DNA of 64,000 bases from Chryseobacterium gwangjuense (GTDB lineage Bacteria; Bacteroidota; Bacteroidia; Flavobacteriales; Weeksellaceae): the NCBI RefSeq assembly GCF_021311115.1, contig NZ_JAJTNP010000003.1:1-64000 (forward strand), in the 5' to 3' direction. Below the pieces are notes generated by a model. It was not told the origin of the DNA. It worked only from the letters and a program-made list of their open reading frames with translations, and searched no databases. Both the position numbers and the translations under genes were made by a program. Shown here in pieces: positions 44,440 through 52,415 of the stretch. The first letter of the stretch is position 1. Each line of letters opens with the position of its first letter.

Positions 44440-45156
44440 CTAATTAAGTATAAAATTTTTATTAGGAATATTATCAAATACAATTTTCAGATTCTTGACA
44501 AATTTTTGCAGTTCTGAAATAAAAGTTTCGTTTTCTGTAGTTTCGCCGTAAGCAAAAAAACTGGTTTCATTGATTCCAAAACCGATCTTGCTTAACGTAA
44601 ACATTACAAAATAAAGAAAATCAACTTCTGAATTGACATCCAGATTATTATATAAGATAATTTTTTTATTATCGATGGCAAAAAACTCACATTGATTGTG
44701 ATACAAGTTGATGTGAATTTCTTTATTGTTTTTATTCTGAATAGAGTTTAAAAACTTTTCTCCGGAAAAATTGAAATGTACAGGGATGTCCAGACTCTTT
44801 ATTTTTTGATAAAAATCCTTTGGAAAAGTATAGTAAAACTGAACTTTGAATTTTTTGTTGACGGAAAGCATCAATTCTTCATTTTCCTTGTCTACAGGAG
44901 CATTGAAAGCAATCAAATCAAAACCTGCATCATGTTCAGAAAAACCTTCCGGCATCAAAGTAAAATGATTCAGCGCTGAAATTACGTGAATTTCATCAAA
45001 TTTTTGTCTGCCCAATACCTCATCCAGTTTTTGTGAGATGAAATGTTCCGGAGTTTCTTCGTCTACGAAATAAGACTGTTCCTCCACAATGCTTTTATTT
45101 TTAGCAATCTGAAAGATCAATCCGTCTTTGGTAAAAAGTAAATTAAGTACGTTCAT
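44440..45156 (-). CDS. DUF3822 family protein
   Basis: The 238-aa product has a nucleotide-binding-domain-like (actin-fold-like) pattern (NVLNLLFTKDGLIFQIAKNK near the start, IHINLYHNQCEFFAIDNKKIILYNNL in the middle, written here in part). It lies directly upstream of rsmD, as DUF3822 genes do in flavobacteria. No catalytic residues can be named and its function is unknown. Confidence 0.8.
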   Translation of the reverse strand: MNVLNLLFTKDGLIFQIAKNKSIVEEQSYFVDEETPEHFISQKLDEVLGRQKFDEIHVISALNHFTLMPEGFSEHDAGFDLIAFNAPVDKENEELMLSVNKKFKVQFYYTFPKDFYQKIKSLDIPVHFNFSGEKFLNSIQNKNNKEIHINLYHNQCEFFAIDNKKIILYNNLDVNSEVDFLYFVMFTLSKIGFGINETSFFAYGETTENETFISELQKFVKNLKIVFDNIPNKNFILN

Positions 45157-45174
45157 ATTTCAATTCCTGCAAAT

Positions 45175-45669
45175 TTAGTGAAATTCTATCATTACTGCAC
45201 CCGATTGATGATGAAGTATTTCCTTATTGTAAAAATCAAGATTCGTCTGACTTTCCAATACATTAAAAACCATTCTTTGAAGCGTACCGTCACCTATTCC
45301 GTGTACAATTTCAAGTCTTTTCAAATGATGTTTTCTGCAAAACTCCAGGGTTTCCAACAGTTTTTCCTTCTGAATGAACAGCCTTTCAAAACTATCATAA
45401 TCATTAGGATTTTTAACTAAATTATGAAAATGAAGATCCAAAACCAAATGATTTTTCTGATGTCCTTTTGAAATTATTTTTTTTGGTTCGTTTTTTTTGA
45501 TCACTTTAATGTTTTCATAAAAATCCGAAATTTTTGGAACCAGTTTTTCTTCAGGATATTGATGGGTAAAACCATATTCATCCTTAAAAACCACAAGAGT
45601 TCCTTTCACAGAAGTGACAACCCCACTTAAATCTTCATCAACCACCGAAACTTTGTCTCCAATCTTCAT
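45175..45669 (-). CDS. Smr-domain protein
   Basis: The 164-aa product joins an N-terminal SH3-like/KOW segment (GDKVSVVDEDLSGVVTSVKG, about 3-60) to a C-terminal Smr domain (LVLDLHFHNL, then LEIVHGIGDGTLQRMVFNVL). Smr domains act as endonucleases in MutS2 or on mRNA. Length is shorter than MutS2 and shows no ATPase part, so it is a stand-alone Smr protein, possibly involved in ribosome or RNA rescue. Confidence 0.85.
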   Translation of the reverse strand: MKIGDKVSVVDEDLSGVVTSVKGTLVVFKDEYGFTHQYPEEKLVPKISDFYENIKVIKKNEPKKIISKGHQKNHLVLDLHFHNLVKNPNDYDSFERLFIQKEKLLETLEFCRKHHLKRLEIVHGIGDGTLQRMVFNVLESQTNLDFYNKEILHHQSGAVMIEFH

Positions 45670-45681
45670 TTTTCTTACATT

Positions 45682-46176
45682 TTATTTAGGCCCCAATTCA
45701 ATAATTTCTAAATCTTTGATCTCAGTATCATGAATTGTAAAACGCATCATCGTTCTCGTTTTATGCCAACCTTGTTTTCCGCAGGCTCCCGGATTTAGAT
45801 GAAGTAAATTGTTTTTTTGATCAAATATCGCCTTCAAAATATGAGAATGCCCGGAAATAAATAACTTCGGAGCTTTTTCATAAATTTCTTGTTTGGCTAA
45901 AGGAGTATATTTTCCGGGATAACCGCCGATGTGGATCATCAGAACTTCTACATTTTCACAGAAAAAACGATTGACTTCCGGAAATTCAGAACGGATCTTT
46001 GGATTGTCAATATTTCCGTAAACCCCTTTTAAGGGCTTGATTTTTTCAAGCTGTTCAATAACTTCCATACTTCCAAAATCTCCGCCATGCCAAATTTCGT
46101 CAGCTTGTCGGGCATATTCTAAAATTCGGTCATCAATATAAGAATGGGAGTCGGAAAGAAGAAGGACTTTGGTCAT
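45682..46176 (-). CDS. YfcE-type metallophosphoesterase
   Basis: The 164-aa product has the small calcineurin-like set of metal motifs: SDSHSYIDDRI (Asp/His), WHGGDFG, VYGNIDN, IHIGGYP and ISGHSHI. It should hydrolyse phosphodiesters in the cytoplasm. Its start overlaps the stop of the previous gene by one base (TAATG), and the next gene follows after 12 bp. Confidence 0.92.
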   Translation of the reverse strand: MTKVLLLSDSHSYIDDRILEYARQADEIWHGGDFGSMEVIEQLEKIKPLKGVYGNIDNPKIRSEFPEVNRFFCENVEVLMIHIGGYPGKYTPLAKQEIYEKAPKLFISGHSHILKAIFDQKNNLLHLNPGACGKQGWHKTRTMMRFTIHDTEIKDLEIIELGPK

Positions 46177-46625
46177 TATCTAAAGGTTCTTTCAGTAATA
46201 TTTTCGTCGTATTTTTCTTTGAAAATCTGTACCCTGTCAGGATTCAGTTCACCTTCATTAGTAATTACTCTTTCTTTTAATAGCCATTTTACCATCTTTT
46301 CCATTCCTTTTCTGGAATTCATAAAGTTGGCAATTTTCGTAAAATCTTTAGACTCTACTTTTGTTTTTTCAGTTAAAAAATTTAAAATGTAATAATCATC
46401 ATCCTGAAACATGGGAGTTTCGTTATCCATATATTTATACATCAAAATTTCTTCATCATCTTTCATTGTGAAAAATGAATACTGAGCAGCATTGATTTTT
46501 TCTGCTTTCAGAATCTGTTTACCATCAAGTAAAACCTTATCGTCTTTAATGGCAACTTCCTGAGAAAAATAGAAGTTGAAGCTTACAGTTAATAAAAATA
46601 CAGCCAGTAATTTTTTTAGTGTCAT
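46176..46625 (-). CDS. Exported protein of unknown function
   Basis: The 149-aa product has a signal peptide (LLAVFLLTVSFNFYFSQ, to about residue 22) and a mixed alpha/beta body with many acidic residues. It heads the six-gene run; CAAATATA at 46648-46655 reads TATATTTG on the minus strand, a probable -7 element. No family is recognised. Confidence 0.7.
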   Translation of the reverse strand: MTLKKLLAVFLLTVSFNFYFSQEVAIKDDKVLLDGKQILKAEKINAAQYSFFTMKDDEEILMYKYMDNETPMFQDDDYYILNFLTEKTKVESKDFTKIANFMNSRKGMEKMVKWLLKERVITNEGELNPDRVQIFKEKYDENITERTFR

Positions 46626-46656
46626 TTTTTAGTGATTAAAACTTTTGCAAATATAG

Positions 46657-46691
46657 TTGTTAAATAAAAATACTAATATTTAGTAAATTTG
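46657..46691 (+). promoter_or_regulatory. Flavobacterial promoter of the serine hydrolase gene
   Basis: TTG (46657-46659), 24-bp spacer, TAAATTTG (46684-46691), 15 bp before the ATG at 46707. The spacer is one base longer than the usual range. Confidence 0.45.
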
Positions 46692-46706
46692 AAAAAAATT
46701 AAAATA

Positions 46707-48251
46707 ATGAAGAAGAAACTTTCTTTTTTCCTTTTTCTTTTAACAGTTGGAATTTCAAACGCACAGGTTGAAGAAAAAAAACTGGATGAATTGGTCCAAA
46801 ACACGATAAAAACTTTCGATGTTCCGGGAATGTCAGTAGGAATCATCAAAGACGGAAAATTAATCTATTCAAAAGGATTCGGAGTACGCTCGTTGACGAC
46901 GAAACAACCGATGGATGACAATACTTTGGTTGGAATTGCTTCCAATTCAAAAGGTTTTACCTGTACAGCACTTGCTATTTTGGCAGATGAAGGAAAATTG
47001 AATTGGGACGATAAAGTTTCAAAATACATTCCTGAATTTCAAATGTATGATCCGTATGTTTCACAAAATGTTACGATTAAAGATTTGGTCACTCACAGAG
47101 CCGGATTAGGTTTGGGACAGGGAGATCTGATGTTTTTTCCGGAAGGAGGAAATTTAACGGTAAATGATATTGTTCACAATGTGAGATATTTAAAACCTGA
47201 AAATCCTTTCAGAACAACACTGGATTACAATAATATTATGTTCATCGTTGCCGGAGAAGTAATTCACCGAGTTTCCGGATTGAGTTGGGCTGAATTTATT
47301 GAACAGAGAATTATGAAACCTGTAGGAATGACTTCAAGTTTTGGAAGCTACAACAGAGCAAAAGCTGTGGCAAATAAAATTGATGCACATGCTCCGGTTG
47401 ACGGAAAAGCTATTGCAGTTCCTCACGATTGGAACGAAACGGCAAATGCTGCAGGCGGAATTATGAGTAATATTAAAGATATGACGCTTTGGGCAGAGTG
47501 TCTCTTGAATAATTTTACTACAAAAGACGGTAAAAAATTAGTTTCCGATAAAAATGTTCAGCAGCTTTGGAGTTTGCAGATTCCAAGTGGAGTCGCTGCA
47601 AAAAACCCTTATGATACAAGTTTCTATGGCTATGGAATGGGATGGTTCTTAAGTGATGTTAAAGGTCATAAACAAGTTCAGCATACTGGTGGATTAATTG
47701 GGACAGTGACTCAGTTTACCTTAATTCCGGATATGAAATTAGGAATTGTAGTGTTGACCAATCAGCAATCGGGTGCAGCTTTCAATACCATTACCAATAC
47801 AGTTAAAGATTCTTATTTAGGTGTTGCAGACAGAAACTGGCTGAAAACATATGGAGACAGGATGAAAAAAATGGAAGAAGGTTTCGACAAACAAAAGAAA
47901 GAAGCGTTTGCTAAATCAGAAGCTTTCAAAAAAGATAAAAACCTGCAGCCGAAATCAGAACAATTTGTCGGAACCTACAACGACAGATGGTTCGGAGATG
48001 TGGAAATTGCGCAGCAAGGAAATACCTACAGAATTTTGTGTAAAAACTCACCAAGACTAAAAGGAGAATTATTACCGTATTCTAATAATTCTTTTATCAT
48101 CAAATGGGACGACAGAAGTTACGATGCCGATGCCTATATCATTTTTGATTATGATGAAACCGGGAAAGCCCAAGCTGCAAGGTTAAAATCAATCTCTGAT
48201 GTTACAGATTTCAGTTTCGATTTTGATGACTTAGATCTGAAAAGAAAATAA
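46707..48251 (+). CDS. Serine hydrolase (class C beta-lactamase family)
   Basis: The product is 514 aa from the ATG at 46707; an upstream TTG at 46689 is less likely because it would precede the signal peptide LSFFLFLLTVGISNAQ. The catalytic SxxK is SNSK in GIASNSKGFTC, and the YxN motif is DYNNIMF. A C-terminal DUF3471-type domain follows (about 400-514). It resembles PBP4*/EstB-type esterases and peptidases more than true beta-lactamases; substrate unknown. Confidence 0.9.
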   Translation: MKKKLSFFLFLLTVGISNAQVEEKKLDELVQNTIKTFDVPGMSVGIIKDGKLIYSKGFGVRSLTTKQPMDDNTLVGIASNSKGFTCTALAILADEGKLNWDDKVSKYIPEFQMYDPYVSQNVTIKDLVTHRAGLGLGQGDLMFFPEGGNLTVNDIVHNVRYLKPENPFRTTLDYNNIMFIVAGEVIHRVSGLSWAEFIEQRIMKPVGMTSSFGSYNRAKAVANKIDAHAPVDGKAIAVPHDWNETANAAGGIMSNIKDMTLWAECLLNNFTTKDGKKLVSDKNVQQLWSLQIPSGVAAKNPYDTSFYGYGMGWFLSDVKGHKQVQHTGGLIGTVTQFTLIPDMKLGIVVLTNQQSGAAFNTITNTVKDSYLGVADRNWLKTYGDRMKKMEEGFDKQKKEAFAKSEAFKKDKNLQPKSEQFVGTYNDRWFGDVEIAQQGNTYRILCKNSPRLKGELLPYSNNSFIIKWDDRSYDADAYIIFDYDETGKAQAARLKSISDVTDFSFDFDDLDLKRK

Positions 48252-48254
48252 AGC

Positions 48255-48287
48255 AAAAGCTCCGACAATCGTTGGAGCTTTTTTTAT
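48255..48287 (+). terminator. Terminator after the serine hydrolase gene
   Basis: AAAAGCTCCGAC pairs with GTTGGAGCTTTT (one G-T pair) around AATC, followed by a T run. Confidence 0.82.
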
Positions 48288-48305
48288 ACAATTAAATGTT
48301 TTGTT

Positions 48306-48782
48306 TTAAATTTTTCCCGGCTCATAAAAAAATAAAAGCCTTTTGTTAGCACCATCAAAATCGGTCCAGGAGTCACAATCTATTTCAAAACCGGCAACAC
48401 CACAGGTTGGAAAGTGGAAAATATCTTCAGAAATAGAATTGGCAAAATTGGAAATTCCGTTATTATGAGAGAAAAAAGCTACCGAATTATGGCTGTCATC
48501 TAAATCGTAAATCACAGACTCAAAATTTCTTTCCGAAGGATTGTACAATTTTTCATCGGTGTTAAAATTAAGCTGATAGGTCTGATTGAAAATTTTACAT
48601 GTATTCAATGCTCGTACTGCAGGGCTGGATACCAGATAATCTATGGAAATATGATGCTCTTTTAGAAATCTGGACATATTCATAGCGTCTTCCAATCCTT
48701 TATCTGCTAAAGGTCTGTCAAAATCCTCAGTTTCCTCCGGCCAGTCGCTTTTTGCATGCCTTACGAGTATGATTTTCTTCAT
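48306..48782 (-). CDS. sixA: SixA-type histidine phosphatase
   Basis: The 158-aa product has the histidine phosphatase start ILVRHAKSDW (RHG-type motif), LVSSPAVRALNTCKIF and FFSHNNGISNFAN with the second catalytic His. It resembles SixA, which dephosphorylates phosphohistidines of phosphorelay proteins. The target here is unknown. It is monocistronic. Confidence 0.85.
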   Translation of the reverse strand: MKKIILVRHAKSDWPEETEDFDRPLADKGLEDAMNMSRFLKEHHISIDYLVSSPAVRALNTCKIFNQTYQLNFNTDEKLYNPSERNFESVIYDLDDSHNSVAFFSHNNGISNFANSISEDIFHFPTCGVAGFEIDCDSWTDFDGANKRLLFFYEPGKI

Positions 48783-48898
48783 AATTTAAGTAGTTTGGAA
48801 GAATAAAAATATAAAAAAAATTAATGGAATAAAACATGATTTATAAAAAAAACTGTGTTAGGAATAAAATCATTAAAATTTACTAAATTTGCAAACTT

Positions 48899-49315
48899 AT
48901 GGGACAAATCCTTGCAATAGACTACGGAAAGGCTCGTTGTGGCATTGCTGCAACAGATGATATGCAGATTATCGCAAGTGGTCTGGATACGATTCAAACA
49001 TTGGTTTTGATTGAATTTTTGAAAAAATATTTTAATGAAAACAGAGTAGATGAAGTGGTAATCGGACTTCCTATAGATTTGAAAGGAAATGCCTCTGAAG
49101 TAGAAACGGATATTTTAAAATTCATAGAAATTTTTCAAAAAGAATTTCCGATGATAAAAGTAAACCGCTTCGATGAAAGATTTACATCCAAAATGGCTTC
49201 GTTTTTTATTTCGCAAAGCGGGAAAAGCAAAAAACAGAGACAAGAAAAAGGATTAATAGATAAAGTAAGTGCAACCATCATATTGCAGAATTTTTTAGAA
49301 CAAAGAACAAGATGA
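48899..49315 (+). CDS. ruvX: RuvX/YqgF Holliday-junction-resolvase-like protein
   Basis: The 138-aa product has the RNase-H-like core with QILAIDYGKARCGIA near the start, VIGLPIDLKGN and FDERFTSKMA. YqgF takes part in 16S rRNA maturation and is related to Holliday junction resolvases. Its stop overlaps the def start (ATGA), so the pair is coupled. TAAATTTG at 48884-48891 is a likely -7 element. Confidence 0.92.
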   Translation: MGQILAIDYGKARCGIAATDDMQIIASGLDTIQTLVLIEFLKKYFNENRVDEVVIGLPIDLKGNASEVETDILKFIEIFQKEFPMIKVNRFDERFTSKMASFFISQSGKSKKQRQEKGLIDKVSATIILQNFLEQRTR

Positions 49316-49884
49316 TTTTACCGATAAGAGCCTTTGGGGATCCTGTTTTGAGAAAAGTAGGTAAGGATATAGATAAAGATTATCCCGAATTACAAGAGTT
49401 GATAGATAATATGTTCGAAACCATGTACAGTGCAAACGGGATTGGTTTGGCTGCACCACAAATCGGACTGGATATTCGTTTGTTTGTAATTGACGTTACT
49501 CCTTTGGCAGAAGATGAAGATTATGAGGATATTAAGGATGAATTAGCAGAATTCAAAAAAGTTTTCATTAATGCCAGAATCCTTGAAGAATCCGGTGAAG
49601 AATGGAAATTCAACGAAGGATGTCTTTCTATTCCTGATGTAAGAGAAGATGTAAAAAGAAAAAGTACGATCCTTATCGAATATTATGATGAAAATTTCGT
49701 TAAGCATACAGAAACTTTTTCCGATATTAGAGCCCGCGTAATTCAGCATGAATATGATCACATAGAAGGTACGCTGTTTACGGATCATTTAAGCGCTTTA
49801 AAAAAGAAATTGGTAAAAGGGAAACTTACAAAAATTACTCAGGGTGATGTAAGCATCAGCTATAAAATGAGGTTCCCAAAATAA
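49312..49884 (+). CDS. def: Peptide deformylase
   Basis: The 190-aa metalloenzyme removes the formyl group from new polypeptides. All three motifs are present: GIGLAAPQIG (about 43-52), EGCLSIP (about 102-108) and QHEYDHIEG (about 144-152). A 25-residue insert rich in Asp/Glu precedes motif 2, as in many Bacteroidota enzymes. The 4-nt overlap with ruvX indicates one operon. Confidence 0.97.
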   Translation: MILPIRAFGDPVLRKVGKDIDKDYPELQELIDNMFETMYSANGIGLAAPQIGLDIRLFVIDVTPLAEDEDYEDIKDELAEFKKVFINARILEESGEEWKFNEGCLSIPDVREDVKRKSTILIEYYDENFVKHTETFSDIRARVIQHEYDHIEGTLFTDHLSALKKKLVKGKLTKITQGDVSISYKMRFPK

Positions 49885-49959
49885 TTTGAATTAAAAATAA
49901 AAAAATAATAAACAGCAGAAAGCTTTGAGCAGACTGCTATATTCACAAAAAATAAAATT

Positions 49960-50517
49960 ATGCTGTTAGAAAAAATAATTTCAATTTCAGGAAAACCAGG
50001 ACTTTTTAAATTAGTTTCTCAATTAAGAAACGGATTTATCATTGAAGACGTTACCACTAAGAAAAAAGTAAGTATCGGTAATTCTAGCCAGGTAAGTTTA
50101 CTGGATAATATCGCAATGTTTACATTTGATAAAGAAGTTCCTTTGTTCGAAGTTTTTGAAAATATTGCTAAAAACTACGATTTTAAAGAAGCTATTGCTC
50201 ACAAATCAAATGATGCTGAATTGAAAGAATTCATGACGGCTTCTCTTCCAAACTATGATACAGAAAGAGTTTACGCTTCTGATATCAAGAAATTGGCTCA
50301 GTGGTACAACATTCTTCAGAAAGCAGGATATATCACTCCGGAAAGCTTTGTAAAAGCAGAACCTGAAACATTAGAGGGTGCGCCTGCAGAAGAAGTAAGC
50401 ATCGAGAAAGAAGCTCCTAAAAAAGCTCCTAAAGCAGAAAAACCTGCAGCTCCAAAAGTAAAAGCTACTTCTGCAGCAAAAGCAGCTCCAAAAAGTACAC
50501 ACACTAAAAAAGGATAA
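49960..50517 (+). CDS. DUF5606 family protein
   Basis: The 185-aa product has a globular first part (about 1-130; EKIISISGKPGLFKLVSQ, then IEDVTTKKKVSIGNSSQ) and a Lys/Ala/Pro-rich C-terminal tail (about 140-185) resembling histone-like tails. DUF5606 proteins are found across Bacteroidota beside def/ruvX/mazG-type genes; the function is unknown. The tail suggests nucleic-acid or ribosome contact. Confidence 0.85.
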   Translation: MLLEKIISISGKPGLFKLVSQLRNGFIIEDVTTKKKVSIGNSSQVSLLDNIAMFTFDKEVPLFEVFENIAKNYDFKEAIAHKSNDAELKEFMTASLPNYDTERVYASDIKKLAQWYNILQKAGYITPESFVKAEPETLEGAPAEEVSIEKEAPKKAPKAEKPAAPKVKATSAAKAAPKSTHTKKG

Positions 50518-50601
50518 TTCATTCGTTTGAATTTAAAATACAAACCTTACCAGAAATGGTGAGGTTTTTTGTTTGTAATTAAATGTAAAAGTAGTTAGTT
50601 G

Positions 50602-50677
50602 TGTCATTCTGACGAAGGAAGAATCTATTATATTTGAAAGAGATTCTTCATTTCGCATTGCTACATTCAGAATGACA
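50602..50677. repeat. Intergenic inverted repeat (GTCATTC family), copy 3
   Basis: TGTCATTCTGACGAAGGAAG (50602-50621) and its partner ending CATTCAGAATGACA (50664-50677) form long arms with AGAATCT and AGATTCT inside. Closely similar to the copies at 17276 and 24909. Confidence 0.65.
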
Positions 50678-50718
50678 GAAACAATCCTTAAATTTGTAAG
50701 ACTTTGAACTCTCAATAT

Positions 50719-51492
50719 ATGAATACCAAACAGGAAAAACTGGAAGCTTTCGGAAGATTATTAGATATTATGGATGATCTGCGTGAAAAATGTCCATGGG
50801 ATCAGAAGCAGACACTGGAATCATTGCGCCATTTAACTTTGGAAGAAACTTATGAACTTTCGGATGCTATTTTGCAGAATGATTTACAGGAAATCAAAAA
50901 AGAATTGGGAGATGTTCTGCTTCATCTGGTTTTTTATGCTAAAATCGGTTCAGAAAAAGAAAGTTTTGATATTGCAGATGTCATTAATTCATTGAATGAA
51001 AAACTGATCTTCCGCCATCCTCATATTTATGGAGATACGGAAGTAAAGGACGAGGAAGAGGTGAAGCAGAACTGGGAAAAATTAAAACTAAAAGAAGGAA
51101 ACACATCTATTTTGGGCGGTGTTCCGAAAAGTTTACCGAGCTTAGTAAAAGCGTATAGAATTCAGGATAAAGTAAAGGGAATTGGTTTTGAATTTCATGA
51201 TGCGGAAGATGCATGGAAAAAAGTGGATGAAGAAATTCAGGAATTCCATGCAGAAACGGATCTGGATAAAAAAGAACGGGAATTGGGAGATGTATTTTTC
51301 TCATTAATCAATTATGCAAGAATTTCCGGGATCAATCCGGATTCAGCCCTGGAAAGAACCAATCTTAAATTTATTTCAAGATTCCAGAAAATGGAAAATC
51401 TAGCTTTGGAAAGAAATTTGAATTTAGTAGAAATGTCTCTGGAGGAAATGGACGTACTTTGGGACGAAGCAAAAATTTTAAATAAAAACTGA
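50719..51492 (+). CDS. mazG: Nucleoside triphosphate pyrophosphohydrolase MazG
   Basis: The product is 257 aa from the ATG at 50719; the upstream TTG would add five residues. Two MazG repeats are visible: MDDLREKCPWDQKQTLESLRHLTLEETYE with KKELGDVLLHLVFYAK, and a second near ELGDVFFSLINYAR. It breaks down non-canonical or excess NTPs. The stop overlaps the next gene's start (TGATG). Confidence 0.95.
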   Translation: MNTKQEKLEAFGRLLDIMDDLREKCPWDQKQTLESLRHLTLEETYELSDAILQNDLQEIKKELGDVLLHLVFYAKIGSEKESFDIADVINSLNEKLIFRHPHIYGDTEVKDEEEVKQNWEKLKLKEGNTSILGGVPKSLPSLVKAYRIQDKVKGIGFEFHDAEDAWKKVDEEIQEFHAETDLDKKERELGDVFFSLINYARISGINPDSALERTNLKFISRFQKMENLALERNLNLVEMSLEEMDVLWDEAKILNKN

Positions 51493-52364
51493 TGAAAATG
51501 ATTTTATTTTGTGCGATTACGACGCTTTTAGTGCTAAACTGTAATCCAAAAACAGAGCAGCCGGCAACGGATACTTTACAGGTAGAATTTTCTCTGCCCA
51601 AAAAACTGAAAGAGGTTTCGGGGATTGCATTGTCCCAAGATCAAAAAACAATTTGGGCAATAGAAGACCAGGGAAATAAAAATGTAGTGTATGGCTTGGA
51701 TAAACAAGGAAAACTAGTAACAGATATTCCTGTAGAAAATGCTGAAAATAATGACTGGGAAGATATTACAAAAGATGCTCAGGGAAATATTTATTTGGGA
51801 GATTTTGGAAATAATGATAATAACAGACAAAACCTTTCGATTTTAAAATTAGATTTAAAAGCTCCTTCTCAGGCAACTGCGAAAACTATTCAGACGACAA
51901 AGTTTCATTATGAAGGACAAACCGAATTCCCTCCAAAAAAATCTGATTGGTTATATGACTGTGAAGCGTTTGTAGAAATGGATGGTAATTTTTACCTGTT
52001 TACAAAAAACAGAAGCAAAGGTTTTGACGGAACTTTCTTAGTTTTTCAGGTTCCTAATAAAGAAGGCGATTTTGAAGCGAAATTGATTGGTAAATTAAAG
52101 CTTGAAGGCAAATACAGTGATGCTGCCATCACTTCTGCTGCCATAAACAGTACAAAAGATAAAATTGTATTATTAACTCATAAAAATATTCATGTACTTT
52201 CCGGATTTACAGCCAGTGATTTTAATGCTGCAAAAATTCAGAAAATTTCTTTGAATCACAATTCTCAAAAAGAAGCAGTTGTTTTTCTTAACGACAAAAC
52301 ATTGCTGATTGCTGACGAAAAAGATAAAGCTACAGGTGGAAATGTCTATAAATTCTCATTGTAG
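51492..52364 (+). CDS. Beta-propeller-like lipoprotein
   Basis: The 290-aa product has a lipoprotein signal (TTLLVLNC, Cys17) and a repeated-strand body with EVSGIALSQDQKTIWAIEDQG and GNIYLGDFGNNDNNRQNLSI, which resembles SdiA-regulated or NHL-type beta-propellers. It is probably in the periplasm on the inner or outer membrane leaflet. The coupling to mazG is by one-base overlap; a functional link is not implied. A bidirectional terminator follows. Confidence 0.75.
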   Translation: MKMILFCAITTLLVLNCNPKTEQPATDTLQVEFSLPKKLKEVSGIALSQDQKTIWAIEDQGNKNVVYGLDKQGKLVTDIPVENAENNDWEDITKDAQGNIYLGDFGNNDNNRQNLSILKLDLKAPSQATAKTIQTTKFHYEGQTEFPPKKSDWLYDCEAFVEMDGNFYLFTKNRSKGFDGTFLVFQVPNKEGDFEAKLIGKLKLEGKYSDAAITSAAINSTKDKIVLLTHKNIHVLSGFTASDFNAAKIQKISLNHNSQKEAVVFLNDKTLLIADEKDKATGGNVYKFSL

Positions 52365-52372
52365 GTAAAAAT

Positions 52373-52402
52373 AAAAGGCTGAGAAAATTTTCTCAGCCTT
52401 TT
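52373..52402. terminator. Bidirectional terminator
   Basis: AAAAGGCTGAGA (52373-52384) and TCTCAGCCTTTT (52391-52402) form a perfect 12-bp stem between convergent genes. Confidence 0.88.
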
Positions 52403-52415
52403 TATTTAGATTATT

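Noticed and set aside
46707..48251. Class C beta-lactamase conferring resistance
   Set aside because: SxxK and YxN are present, but the C-terminal extra domain and overall pattern fit esterase or peptidase relatives better; a resistance role is not supported.
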